Notes under the pieces: model-generated | Database searches by the model: none | What the model was told of the DNA's origin: nothing | Seen by the model: the letters and a program-made list of their open reading frames with translations, nothing else | Position numbers and translations under genes: made by a program | In this document: piece after piece, positions 9,771 through 17,929 of the stretch | Numbering within the stretch: position 1 is the stretch's first letter | Layout of the letters: every line of letters begins with the position of its first letter | Assembly: GCA_031286695.1 (NCBI GenBank) | Contig: JAITTY010000006.1 | Coordinates: 124,001 to 188,000, forward strand | Origin: Sphingobacterium sp. | GTDB lineage: Bacteria > Bacteroidota > Bacteroidia > Sphingobacteriales > Sphingobacteriaceae | Direction of reading: 5' to 3' | DNA: 64,000 nucleotides

Positions 9771-11366
9771 ATGATAATTTTTAGTTTTTGTCTTTTTACC
9801 GGCTTGGTTGCATTATGGTCCTTATGGAAATTTAAGACCACCTATTCCTCCACGCTCAACGGTTTCTTTCTGGCAGGAAAGAGCAATAGCTTCTGGATGG
9901 TAGGTTCGGCCTTACTCTTGACAAACTTGAGCGCCAACCAGTTTATAGGCGAAAACGAATCGGTGTATATCAATAATCTTTCAGTCATCGGTTGGGGCGT
10001 TAGTTCGGTTGTGGCTATGCTTTTGGTGTCGGAGTTTCTGTTGCCTATTTATTTTAAGCATGGTTTTCGGACGGTCCCGGATTTCTTGGCTTTGCGATTT
10101 GACGCTAAAACAAAAATGCTGGTTTCTATCCTCATCTTGATTGGATACATCGTCAATTTACTGCCACCTGTATTGTATGGTGGAGCATTGAGCCTGGCGA
10201 CCATGTTTGATGTCCCAGCGCTATTGCATATTACCTACTGGCAGAGCATCTGGTTGCTGGTATGGGCTTTAGGTGTGATCGGTAGTTTGTACAGTATTTT
10301 AGGTGGGCTCAAACTAATCTCCTTATCTGATTTAAGCTTAGGCTTATGTCTGTTTTTGCTTGCGGTGCTCATTCCTGCCTTTGCGCTCTGGCATCTTGGT
10401 GCTGGGGATGTATGGTCTGGCCTGACGCAGTTACTGCATGAAAAAAAAGAGCACCTCAACGCCGTTGGCGGAAAACATGATGCGGTGCCATTTTCGACCT
10501 TATTTACAGGAATGCTGCTGATCAATTTCTATTACTGGGGGATGGAGCCCTATATTGCACAGCAGGCTTTGAGTGCCAGGGATTTAAAGGAGGCTCAAAA
10601 GGGGATGACCTTGGCTGCTGGTGGTAAGCTCCTGATGCCCTTACTGATCAATCTGCCCGGGCTTTTGGCCGTGCATCTGTTGCCCCATGTGCAGCCTACC
10701 GCTTCTGTCTTTCCGAAACTTATTGTTTTAATTTTCCCCGATATCCTGATCGGTTTTTCCTTGGCCTTGGTCTTTGGTGCAGCGATGACAACATACACTG
10801 CAGGGCTGCAAAGCTGTGGCAGTTTATTTATTTTTAATATTTACAAACCTTATCTGGTCTATAAGAAAAGGCCACATAGTGAAAAGGAACTGGTGCGAAA
10901 AGGAAAATTGTTCGAGTTGATTATTTCAGTTTCAGCGATGTTTATTGCTCCTTTTATCCTTTTTGCCCACGATGGATTTTATACCTATTTGCAGACCGTA
11001 TCGGGATTGTTCAATATGCCCATTTTCACTATTATGATCTTAGGGATTCTATCCCGCCGTGTAACACCTCGTATGGCGCAGATTGGACTGTTTTTGTACA
11101 TGTTCAGTTATTTTTTTCTGGTGTTTGTTTGGAAAACGGAACTTCATTATCTCCATCTATTCGCTGTACTGTTTCTGATGATTTCAATACTTATCTGGGG
11201 CGGAAGTAAATTGAGCCAGCCCAGCTACCGGTCAACCTATCAATTTGAATTCTCCGGCCAGCATAAAGAAGCCTATTGGAAAGGCCGCTATGGCGTAGGG
11301 GCTGTTCTGATTGTCTTGATGATTGTCATATATCTTGTTTTTTCACCCTTGGGCATTGCTCAATAA
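9771..11366 (+). CDS. Sodium/solute symporter (SSS family), probable monosaccharide importer
   Basis: 531 residues with about 13 hydrophobic spans. SSS features include the N-terminal FFLAGKSNSFWMVGSALLLTNLSANQF region (TM1 sodium-site region), GFRTVPDFLALRFD, and the SLYSILGGLKLISLSD stretch. Members such as SGLT carry sugars across the inner membrane with sodium. Its position between a GntR regulator and GH95/GH36 enzymes suggests uptake of galactose, fucose or a related sugar after periplasmic hydrolysis. The substrate cannot be set from sequence alone. Confidence 0.88.
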   Translation: MIIFSFCLFTGLVALWSLWKFKTTYSSTLNGFFLAGKSNSFWMVGSALLLTNLSANQFIGENESVYINNLSVIGWGVSSVVAMLLVSEFLLPIYFKHGFRTVPDFLALRFDAKTKMLVSILILIGYIVNLLPPVLYGGALSLATMFDVPALLHITYWQSIWLLVWALGVIGSLYSILGGLKLISLSDLSLGLCLFLLAVLIPAFALWHLGAGDVWSGLTQLLHEKKEHLNAVGGKHDAVPFSTLFTGMLLINFYYWGMEPYIAQQALSARDLKEAQKGMTLAAGGKLLMPLLINLPGLLAVHLLPHVQPTASVFPKLIVLIFPDILIGFSLALVFGAAMTTYTAGLQSCGSLFIFNIYKPYLVYKKRPHSEKELVRKGKLFELIISVSAMFIAPFILFAHDGFYTYLQTVSGLFNMPIFTIMILGILSRRVTPRMAQIGLFLYMFSYFFLVFVWKTELHYLHLFAVLFLMISILIWGGSKLSQPSYRSTYQFEFSGQHKEAYWKGRYGVGAVLIVLMIVIYLVFSPLGIAQ

Positions 11367-11382
11367 AATTGTATAAACCACT

Positions 11383-13629
11383 ATGTTGATGCACGCAAAA
11401 ATGAAATACGTTCTCTTAACACTCTTGATTATTTGTTTTGGCACTTCCCAGGCCCAACGGTATTATCTCTGGCATGATCGACCTGCTAAAGATTGGATGA
11501 CCGAAGCTTATCCGATCGGAAATGGACGAATAGGAGCCATGATCTTTGGCGATGTACAGCAAGAACATATTCAATTTAATGAAAATAGCCTTTGGACAGG
11601 TGATGAACAGGAAACAGGTGCCTATCAGGCTTTTGGTGATCTTTTTGTTCGGTTTGACTCCGATGGTAATAAATCCTTTACCGCCTATAGCCGGAAATTG
11701 AATTTGGATAAGGGCTTACATGAAATAGCCTATCAGCAGGATGGACAGCAAATCAACCGTCGGTATTTTGCCAGTCAGCCCGATCAGGTTATGGTATTTG
11801 AGTATACAAAAAGTAAAAAAGGGAAACTCAATGCCCAGATTGCACTTCAGGATGCACATGGGCAGGCGGTGCTGGCAGAAGATGGTCACCTGTGGTTTCA
11901 GGGAACGCTCGACAATGGTATGCGGTATGCCGCACAGGTACGCGTGCAGGTCGTCGGTGGTTCACTTTCCAAAACGACAGATAAAAAAGGACAGGCTGTG
12001 CTTACCGTAAAATCTGCCGATCGGATTGTTCTGCTGCTGAGTGCCGCAACAGATTACGCCAATACACGGGCGACCAAATGGAAGTCGGCCGAAGAACCGA
12101 TGAAGGTCAATGAACGTTATCTGCAGCAAGCGGAAAAATATGGCGTAAATAAGCTCCTGGCACGGCACGTTGCAGATTATACAGCGCTGTTCAACCGCGT
12201 TGAGCTTGATCTCGACCATAGCCAGCTGGACGCCAAGCAAACAACAAAAGCGCTGTTGGAAGCGTATAAAAAACAGCCGATCCCGGCTTTGGAAGCATTG
12301 GTATACCAATATGGACGTTATCTGCTGATCAGTTCCTCACGGAAAGGCGGTTTGCCTGCAAATCTACAGGGACTCTGGAACAACAGTAACAATCCACCAT
12401 GGCGCTCAGATTACCATTCCAATATCAATGTACAGATGAACTATTGGCCTGCAGAAGTCGCTAATCTGCATGAATCGGCCTGGCCTTACCTCGATTATAT
12501 CAATAGCATGCGTGAGGTGAAAAAAATAAATACACAAAAGGAATTTCCGGGTGTAAGGGGCTGGACCGTAAAGACCGAAAATAATATCTTCGGTGGGGAG
12601 AGCTTCCTTTGGAACACCCCCGGAAGTGCCTGGTATGCACAGGCGCTCTGGGAGCATTATGCCTTTAACAAGGACGAGAAATACCTACGCGAATTTGCGT
12701 ATCCGATTTTAAAAGAAATAAGTGAGTTTTGGGATGATCGTCTGGTTCGAAGAGCAGACGGAACTGTGGTGGCGCCAAAGGGCTGGTCGCCGGAACATGG
12801 CCCTACAGAGGATGCCGTGAGCTATGACCATCAGATTATTTACGATCTTTTTAGCAACTACATCCAGGCGAGCACAATTCTGAAGTTGGACGACGATTAC
12901 CGTAAACATATCACGGCACTTCGCGATGCGCTGCTCAAACCCAAGATCGGTAAATGGGGACAGCTGCAGGAGTGGGAAACGGATCGTGATGATCCACAGG
13001 ACAAGCACCGCCATGTCTCGCATATGTTTGGTCTGTACCCCGGTAACCAATTCTCTGTTTTAAAAACACCGGAACTGGCCAAAGCTGCACGAGTTACCCT
13101 CACCGCGCGTGGCGACGAATCGACCGGTTGGTCCATGGCCTGGAAGGTGGCTTTTTGGGCCCGCTTGCAGGATGGGAATCACGCCTATAAAATCTTGACG
13201 AATTTCATTAACCTCGTTGGCGGCGATGGTATTGATTACAACAATGGCGGTGGCGTTTACGCCAACTTGCTCTGCGCACATCCACCCTTTCAAATTGATG
13301 GCAACCTGGGTTATGTGGCTGCGGTGAGTGAAATGTTGCTGCAGTCGCAGACGGATGTGCTGGAATTACTTCCTGCACTGCCTGATCGCTGGTCGGCCGG
13401 AACGGTCAAAGGACTCAAAGCCCGTGGCAATGTACACATCGACAAGATGGAATGGAACAACAGCAGCATTACGCAGCTTATTCTTTCATCGCCGCAAGAT
13501 CAAACGATTCAGGTATTGAGCCCTTCCCAATTGGCAGGTTTAAGTCCACAGCAGGAAATCAATGGTAAATACCTTTACAAGATTCAATTGAAAGCAAACA
13601 AAATAGTCAAGTTCGTTAACAAATCCTAA
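11383..13629 (+). CDS. GH95-family alpha-L-fucosidase / alpha-L-galactosidase (first copy)
   Basis: 748 residues; a start at 11401 (MKYVLLTLLIICFG) would give a cleaner signal peptide. The GH95 pattern is strong: PIGNGRIGAMIFG near the N-terminus, an alpha/alpha barrel with NINVQMNYWPAE (Asn347 and Asn349 counted from 11383), GWSPEHG (Glu471, candidate general acid), HRHVSHMFGLYPG, and FQIDGN (Asp639). These correspond to the two Asn, the Glu and the Asp described for Bifidobacterium AfcA. It inverts terminal alpha-1,2-L-fucose or L-galactose. Probably periplasmic. Gaps are 16 bp upstream and 12 bp downstream. A second, divergent GH95 is encoded 4.3 kb downstream. Confidence 0.9.
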   Translation: MLMHAKMKYVLLTLLIICFGTSQAQRYYLWHDRPAKDWMTEAYPIGNGRIGAMIFGDVQQEHIQFNENSLWTGDEQETGAYQAFGDLFVRFDSDGNKSFTAYSRKLNLDKGLHEIAYQQDGQQINRRYFASQPDQVMVFEYTKSKKGKLNAQIALQDAHGQAVLAEDGHLWFQGTLDNGMRYAAQVRVQVVGGSLSKTTDKKGQAVLTVKSADRIVLLLSAATDYANTRATKWKSAEEPMKVNERYLQQAEKYGVNKLLARHVADYTALFNRVELDLDHSQLDAKQTTKALLEAYKKQPIPALEALVYQYGRYLLISSSRKGGLPANLQGLWNNSNNPPWRSDYHSNINVQMNYWPAEVANLHESAWPYLDYINSMREVKKINTQKEFPGVRGWTVKTENNIFGGESFLWNTPGSAWYAQALWEHYAFNKDEKYLREFAYPILKEISEFWDDRLVRRADGTVVAPKGWSPEHGPTEDAVSYDHQIIYDLFSNYIQASTILKLDDDYRKHITALRDALLKPKIGKWGQLQEWETDRDDPQDKHRHVSHMFGLYPGNQFSVLKTPELAKAARVTLTARGDESTGWSMAWKVAFWARLQDGNHAYKILTNFINLVGGDGIDYNNGGGVYANLLCAHPPFQIDGNLGYVAAVSEMLLQSQTDVLELLPALPDRWSAGTVKGLKARGNVHIDKMEWNNSSITQLILSSPQDQTIQVLSPSQLAGLSPQQEINGKYLYKIQLKANKIVKFVNKS

Positions 13630-13641
13630 ATCTATTTATAT

Positions 13642-15840
13642 ATGCCAACCCATCATTTTAAACATGTTGTACTCGGGCTTTTGATGACCCAGGGGCTTGT
13701 CCATCTGGAGGCACAGGCGCAGTCCAAACAGATTCCTATTGAAACCAGATCGAATGCCCTAGTGTTGGAGTACGATTCCACGAAGACACTGAAAATGCTC
13801 TATTACGGGGAAAAATTGAGTGATTCTAAAGAGTACTCGACCATTGCAAGCGGTTATAGGCAATTGACAGATTATAGTGGCCTCTCCAATGCGGCGTATA
13901 CCCCCTCAGGTTCGAAAAACCTATTGGAACCGGCCATCAGCGTTGTTCATGCCGATGGTAACCGTTCCCTGGACCTGCGCTATGAAAAGCATGAGGTTAA
14001 AAACCTAGATGCCAATGTCAAACAGCTTGATATAACCTTAAAAGATCCGGTATACGATATTTATGTCGTTTTACACTACAAATCGTTTTTGAATGAAGAT
14101 ATCATCGAGCAGTGGGCAACGATCCAGAATAAGGAGAAGAAAGTCGTCACGCTGGAAAAATTTGCTTCGGCCAATCTGACCCTGCGCTCCAACGCGTATT
14201 GGCTACGGCAGTACCATGGCGACTGGGCAAAAGAAATGCAGGTGGACGAGGCTCCGTTAACACATGGCATTAAAGTGCTGGACAGTAAGCTCGGAACACG
14301 CGCGAATTTATTCCAGCCACCTTCCTTTATGGTGTCACTGGGCAAGGCGGCATCCGAAGATGAAGGAACAGTACTAATGGCAAGCCTTGGGTATAGTGGA
14401 AATTTTAAGGTGGATTTTGAAGTGGATTACCTCAATAACCTACGTATTATTGCCGGAATAAATAACTATGCTTCCAATGTAAAATTAGCCAGCAACCAGG
14501 AGTTTACAACACCCAAATTGATCTACACCTTATCGACGAAGGGAAAAGGCACCGCCTCCCGAAATCTGCACAATTGGGCCCGTAAATATCAGCTGCTGGA
14601 TGGAAATGGCGAACGCCTGACTCTACTCAACAATTGGGAGGCGACCTACTTTGATTTTAATGAACAAAAATTAAAAGGTTTACTCCAGGATACCAAAAAA
14701 CTAGGAGTAGATCTATTTTTATTGGATGATGGCTGGTTTGGAAATAAATATCCGCGTAACAGCGATCACTCCAGTCTAGGAGATTGGCAACCGAACCGAA
14801 CAAAACTGCCCAATGGTATCGCAACACTTGTCGAAGAAGCGACCAAGCAGGGCGTTAAATTCGGTATCTGGGTAGAACCCGAAATGGTAAGCCCCAAATC
14901 CGAACTCTACGAACAACATCCGGATTGGGTCGTCAAACAACCACAACGGGAAGAACATTACTTCCGTAATCAGTTGATCCTGGATCTGACAAATCCCAAG
15001 GTGCAGGATTTTGTTTTCCAGATTCTGGACGATCTGTTTACTAAAAATCCGGCATTGGCTTATATCAAGTGGGATTGTAATGCGGTCATTTACAATGCGC
15101 ATTCCGCATTTCTAAAAGACCAGGGTGCTTTCTATATTTCTTATGTGGAAGGCCTTTATAAAGTGCTGGAGCGCATTCGTTCGAAGTATCCGAAAGTGCC
15201 GATGATGTTATGTTCGGGCGGTGGTGGTCGTGTGGACTATGCGGCACTTCGGTACTTTACCGAATTTTGGCCTTCGGACAATACAGACCCTTTGGAGCGT
15301 ATTTTTATGCAGTACGAGTATTCGTACTTTTTCCCAGCAATCAGCACCTCAAACCATGTGACAGACTGGGGAAAACAGTCCCTCAAATTCCGTACGGATG
15401 TAGCCATGATGGGTAAACTGGGTTTTGATATTGTGGTGAGCCACCTGAAAGAACAGGATCTGTTATTCTGCCAGCAGGCGGTAAAAAATTACGACGCGCT
15501 TAAAGGAACAATCTGGCATGGGGAGCAGTATCGTTTGGTCGATCCACGTGAAGGTGACTTTGCCGCGCTCAGCTACGTAAATAGTCAAAAAACCGAGGCT
15601 GTCATCTTCAACTACCTGGTCAATAACCGCTATGGTATCGGCACAACCGATCCTGTCCGTTTAAAAGGACTGGATGCCCAAAAGCAATATCGGGTGGAGG
15701 AGATCAACTTGTATCCGGGAATCAAGTCGAGCTTAGGCCAGGGACAAACCTATTCGGGCGACTACCTGATGAAAGTTGGCGTAAATCCAGACCTGAATAG
15801 CAACCGTCCCAGTGTTTTACTAAAAATATCGGCACTCTAA
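13642..15840 (+). CDS. GH36 alpha-galactosidase
   Basis: 732 residues with a signal peptide (cleavage near LEAQAQS), hence probably periplasmic. Typical GH36 layout: N-terminal beta-supersandwich, then the barrel from about residue 328 (LLNNWEATYFD). Hallmarks are LFLLDDGWFG (359-367), DWQPN, GIWVEPEMVSP (408-418), YIKWDCN with nucleophile Asp478, CSGGGGR (524-530), and WPSDNTDP with acid/base Asp546. Length matches RafA/AgaA-type enzymes. It removes terminal alpha-galactose. It lies 12 bp behind the first GH95 gene. A 97-bp gap holding an inverted repeat separates it from the esterase gene. Confidence 0.95.
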   Translation: MPTHHFKHVVLGLLMTQGLVHLEAQAQSKQIPIETRSNALVLEYDSTKTLKMLYYGEKLSDSKEYSTIASGYRQLTDYSGLSNAAYTPSGSKNLLEPAISVVHADGNRSLDLRYEKHEVKNLDANVKQLDITLKDPVYDIYVVLHYKSFLNEDIIEQWATIQNKEKKVVTLEKFASANLTLRSNAYWLRQYHGDWAKEMQVDEAPLTHGIKVLDSKLGTRANLFQPPSFMVSLGKAASEDEGTVLMASLGYSGNFKVDFEVDYLNNLRIIAGINNYASNVKLASNQEFTTPKLIYTLSTKGKGTASRNLHNWARKYQLLDGNGERLTLLNNWEATYFDFNEQKLKGLLQDTKKLGVDLFLLDDGWFGNKYPRNSDHSSLGDWQPNRTKLPNGIATLVEEATKQGVKFGIWVEPEMVSPKSELYEQHPDWVVKQPQREEHYFRNQLILDLTNPKVQDFVFQILDDLFTKNPALAYIKWDCNAVIYNAHSAFLKDQGAFYISYVEGLYKVLERIRSKYPKVPMMLCSGGGGRVDYAALRYFTEFWPSDNTDPLERIFMQYEYSYFFPAISTSNHVTDWGKQSLKFRTDVAMMGKLGFDIVVSHLKEQDLLFCQQAVKNYDALKGTIWHGEQYRLVDPREGDFAALSYVNSQKTEAVIFNYLVNNRYGIGTTDPVRLKGLDAQKQYRVEEINLYPGIKSSLGQGQTYSGDYLMKVGVNPDLNSNRPSVLLKISAL

Positions 15841-15851
15841 AAGAATAACTG

Positions 15852-15900
15852 TGGCACATCCGAAGCTCCGACTCCAACAGTTAAGACTTCGGATGCGCCA
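15852..15900 (+). repeat. Inverted repeat between GH36 and esterase genes
   Basis: TGGCACATCCGAAG (15852-15865) and CTTCGGATGCGCCA (15887-15900) pair over 14 positions with one mismatch and a 21-nt loop. No T-run follows, so it is not a clear terminator. In an otherwise tightly packed operon it could be an mRNA processing or stability element separating the two halves. Confidence 0.5.
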
Positions 15901-15937
15901 AATGTATAAACCCAATTGAGCAACAAACTCAAAAATC

Positions 15938-17923
15938 ATGATAAAACCTAAACAGTATAAACGGACTTTGTTGGCTCTGCTACTCAGCGTTGCCAGTGGA
16001 TTTTCTGCCCTACAGGCCAAAGTACAGCTGCCGGCTTTTATTGGCGACAATATGGTGCTGCAGCAGAAAGAAAAGGTCAAGATCTGGGGAACCAGTACCG
16101 CAGTAGGCAAGGAACTTAGCGTAAACACCAGCTGGAACAACAAAAGCTATCAGGTTGAGGTCGATCAGCAGGGAGGCTGGCAAGTCTATCTGGAGACACC
16201 GAAATACGGTGGACCCTACCAAATTACCATCAATGATGGTGATCAATTGATCCTAAAAAATATTCTGATCGGTGAAGTCTGGTTTTGTTCAGGACAGTCA
16301 AATATGGAAATGCCCCTGGCGGGCTGGGGTAAGATCAATAACTTTGAGCAGGAAATCAAAGCAGCTAACTTTCCCAATATTCGTATTTTGCAGATTCCAA
16401 AAGCAACGGCCAATCAACCTACCACAGCAGTGAAGGTGGAGTCCGGTGGATGGAATCCGGTCACGCCACAAAGTATTCCGGAGTTTTCGGCGACAGCCTA
16501 TTTTTTTGCACGTGAAATCTACGAGAAAACAGGCATTCCCATTGGCCTGATCCATTCCTCATGGGGCGGAACAATCATTGAAGCATGGATGAGTCGGGAG
16601 GCACTTTCACCTTTTTCAACCTATACAGCTGCCATTGAAAAAATCCAACGTCCGGATGCACAGGAAATCTATGCGAAAGATCTGGCCGAATGGAATGGCG
16701 TCGCCGAACAGCAGGATCAGGTGAAGACAGCAACGCAGGGCGAGTGGTTTGCGCCACAATTGGATAAAAGCAGCTGGTCTACGATTACTATTCCGAGCTT
16801 TTTTGACAAGAACCTGTTTCCGGGAATGGATGGCGTCGTTTATTTTGGCAAAGACGTTGAACTACCGGCACATTGGCAAGGTAAACCCCTCAAGTTGATT
16901 TTGGGAGCGATTGATGACAACGACATCACCTATGTCAATGGCACAAAAGTGGGCGAAACTGTCGGTTACGACCAGGTTCGGAAGTATACTGTTCCTGCGA
17001 CGGCCAACAACGGCAGCCTATTGCATATCGCCGTTCGCGTATTTGATGGAGCTGGCGATGGCGGAATATATGGCGGAACAGAACAGCCGCGACTGGAAGG
17101 ACCAAATGGTGAACAGCTATCTCTGGTTGGAGACTGGAAATGCAAAGTAGGTTATGATCTGGCGAAGCTTCCCGCAAAACCTAATGCGATGGAGGGACCC
17201 AACAGACCTACTGTGCTTTACAATGCCATGGTTAAGCCTTTTGTGGATTTTAAAATAAAAGGCGCTATTTGGTACCAGGGTGAAAGTAACGCGGATTCAA
17301 AAGACGCTCCTTATCAGCAACTGCTGCCCGCACTAATTCAGGACTGGCGCCAGCAGTGGAACAATGAAAAGATGCCTTTTTATTTTGTTCAACTGGCCAA
17401 CTTTAAAGCGAAAAGTGTAACACCGCAGCCTTCTTCTTGGGCGAGATTACGGGAAGCGCAGCGCCAAACACTCAAATTGCCTTATACAGGTATGGCTGTT
17501 ATAACGGATATCGGCGACGCACAGGATATCCATCCGAAAAATAAGCAGGATGTCGGTAGAAGGCTTGGCTGGATCGCAACAAATCAACTTTATGGCAAGA
17601 AGATCCCTTATTCGGGTCCTGTCCTTCAGCATTGGACGACAAAAGGAACAGAAATGGAGCTTAACTTTAACCCCATGGGTAAAAAGCTTGTGCTGAGCAG
17701 GGCGGATAACCGCAACGGTAGTTTTACAATTGCTGGTGCCGATCAGGTTTTTTATCCAGCAGAAGTCAAACAGGTCGGAAATAAGCTGATCGTATCTGCC
17801 AAAGAAGTACCGTCGCCCGTCGCAGTGCGCTACGGCTGGGCCGATAACCCGGATCTGACTTTATACAACGAAGCCGGGATACCCGGATCTCCCTTCCGAA
17901 CCGATGACTGGACAAAAAATTAA
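15938..17923 (+). CDS. Sialate O-acetylesterase-type carbohydrate esterase (SASA family)
   Basis: 661 residues with a signal peptide (cleavage after about ALQA, residue 27). The SGNH-like nucleophile motif is VWFCSGQSNMEMPL with Ser121, and GAIWYQGESNA is the second conserved block. DIHPKNKQDVGRRL near residue 535 carries the expected C-terminal Asp/His dyad. A beta-sandwich insertion (roughly 250-390) is usual for this family. Such enzymes remove O-acetyl groups from sialic acids or, in plant-glycan loci, from acetylated galactose or xylose. The neighbouring galactosidase and GH95 genes favour a neutral plant or algal side chain; no sialidase is encoded here. Confidence 0.85.
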   Translation: MIKPKQYKRTLLALLLSVASGFSALQAKVQLPAFIGDNMVLQQKEKVKIWGTSTAVGKELSVNTSWNNKSYQVEVDQQGGWQVYLETPKYGGPYQITINDGDQLILKNILIGEVWFCSGQSNMEMPLAGWGKINNFEQEIKAANFPNIRILQIPKATANQPTTAVKVESGGWNPVTPQSIPEFSATAYFFAREIYEKTGIPIGLIHSSWGGTIIEAWMSREALSPFSTYTAAIEKIQRPDAQEIYAKDLAEWNGVAEQQDQVKTATQGEWFAPQLDKSSWSTITIPSFFDKNLFPGMDGVVYFGKDVELPAHWQGKPLKLILGAIDDNDITYVNGTKVGETVGYDQVRKYTVPATANNGSLLHIAVRVFDGAGDGGIYGGTEQPRLEGPNGEQLSLVGDWKCKVGYDLAKLPAKPNAMEGPNRPTVLYNAMVKPFVDFKIKGAIWYQGESNADSKDAPYQQLLPALIQDWRQQWNNEKMPFYFVQLANFKAKSVTPQPSSWARLREAQRQTLKLPYTGMAVITDIGDAQDIHPKNKQDVGRRLGWIATNQLYGKKIPYSGPVLQHWTTKGTEMELNFNPMGKKLVLSRADNRNGSFTIAGADQVFYPAEVKQVGNKLIVSAKEVPSPVAVRYGWADNPDLTLYNEAGIPGSPFRTDDWTKN

Positions 17924-17929
17924 AACCAC

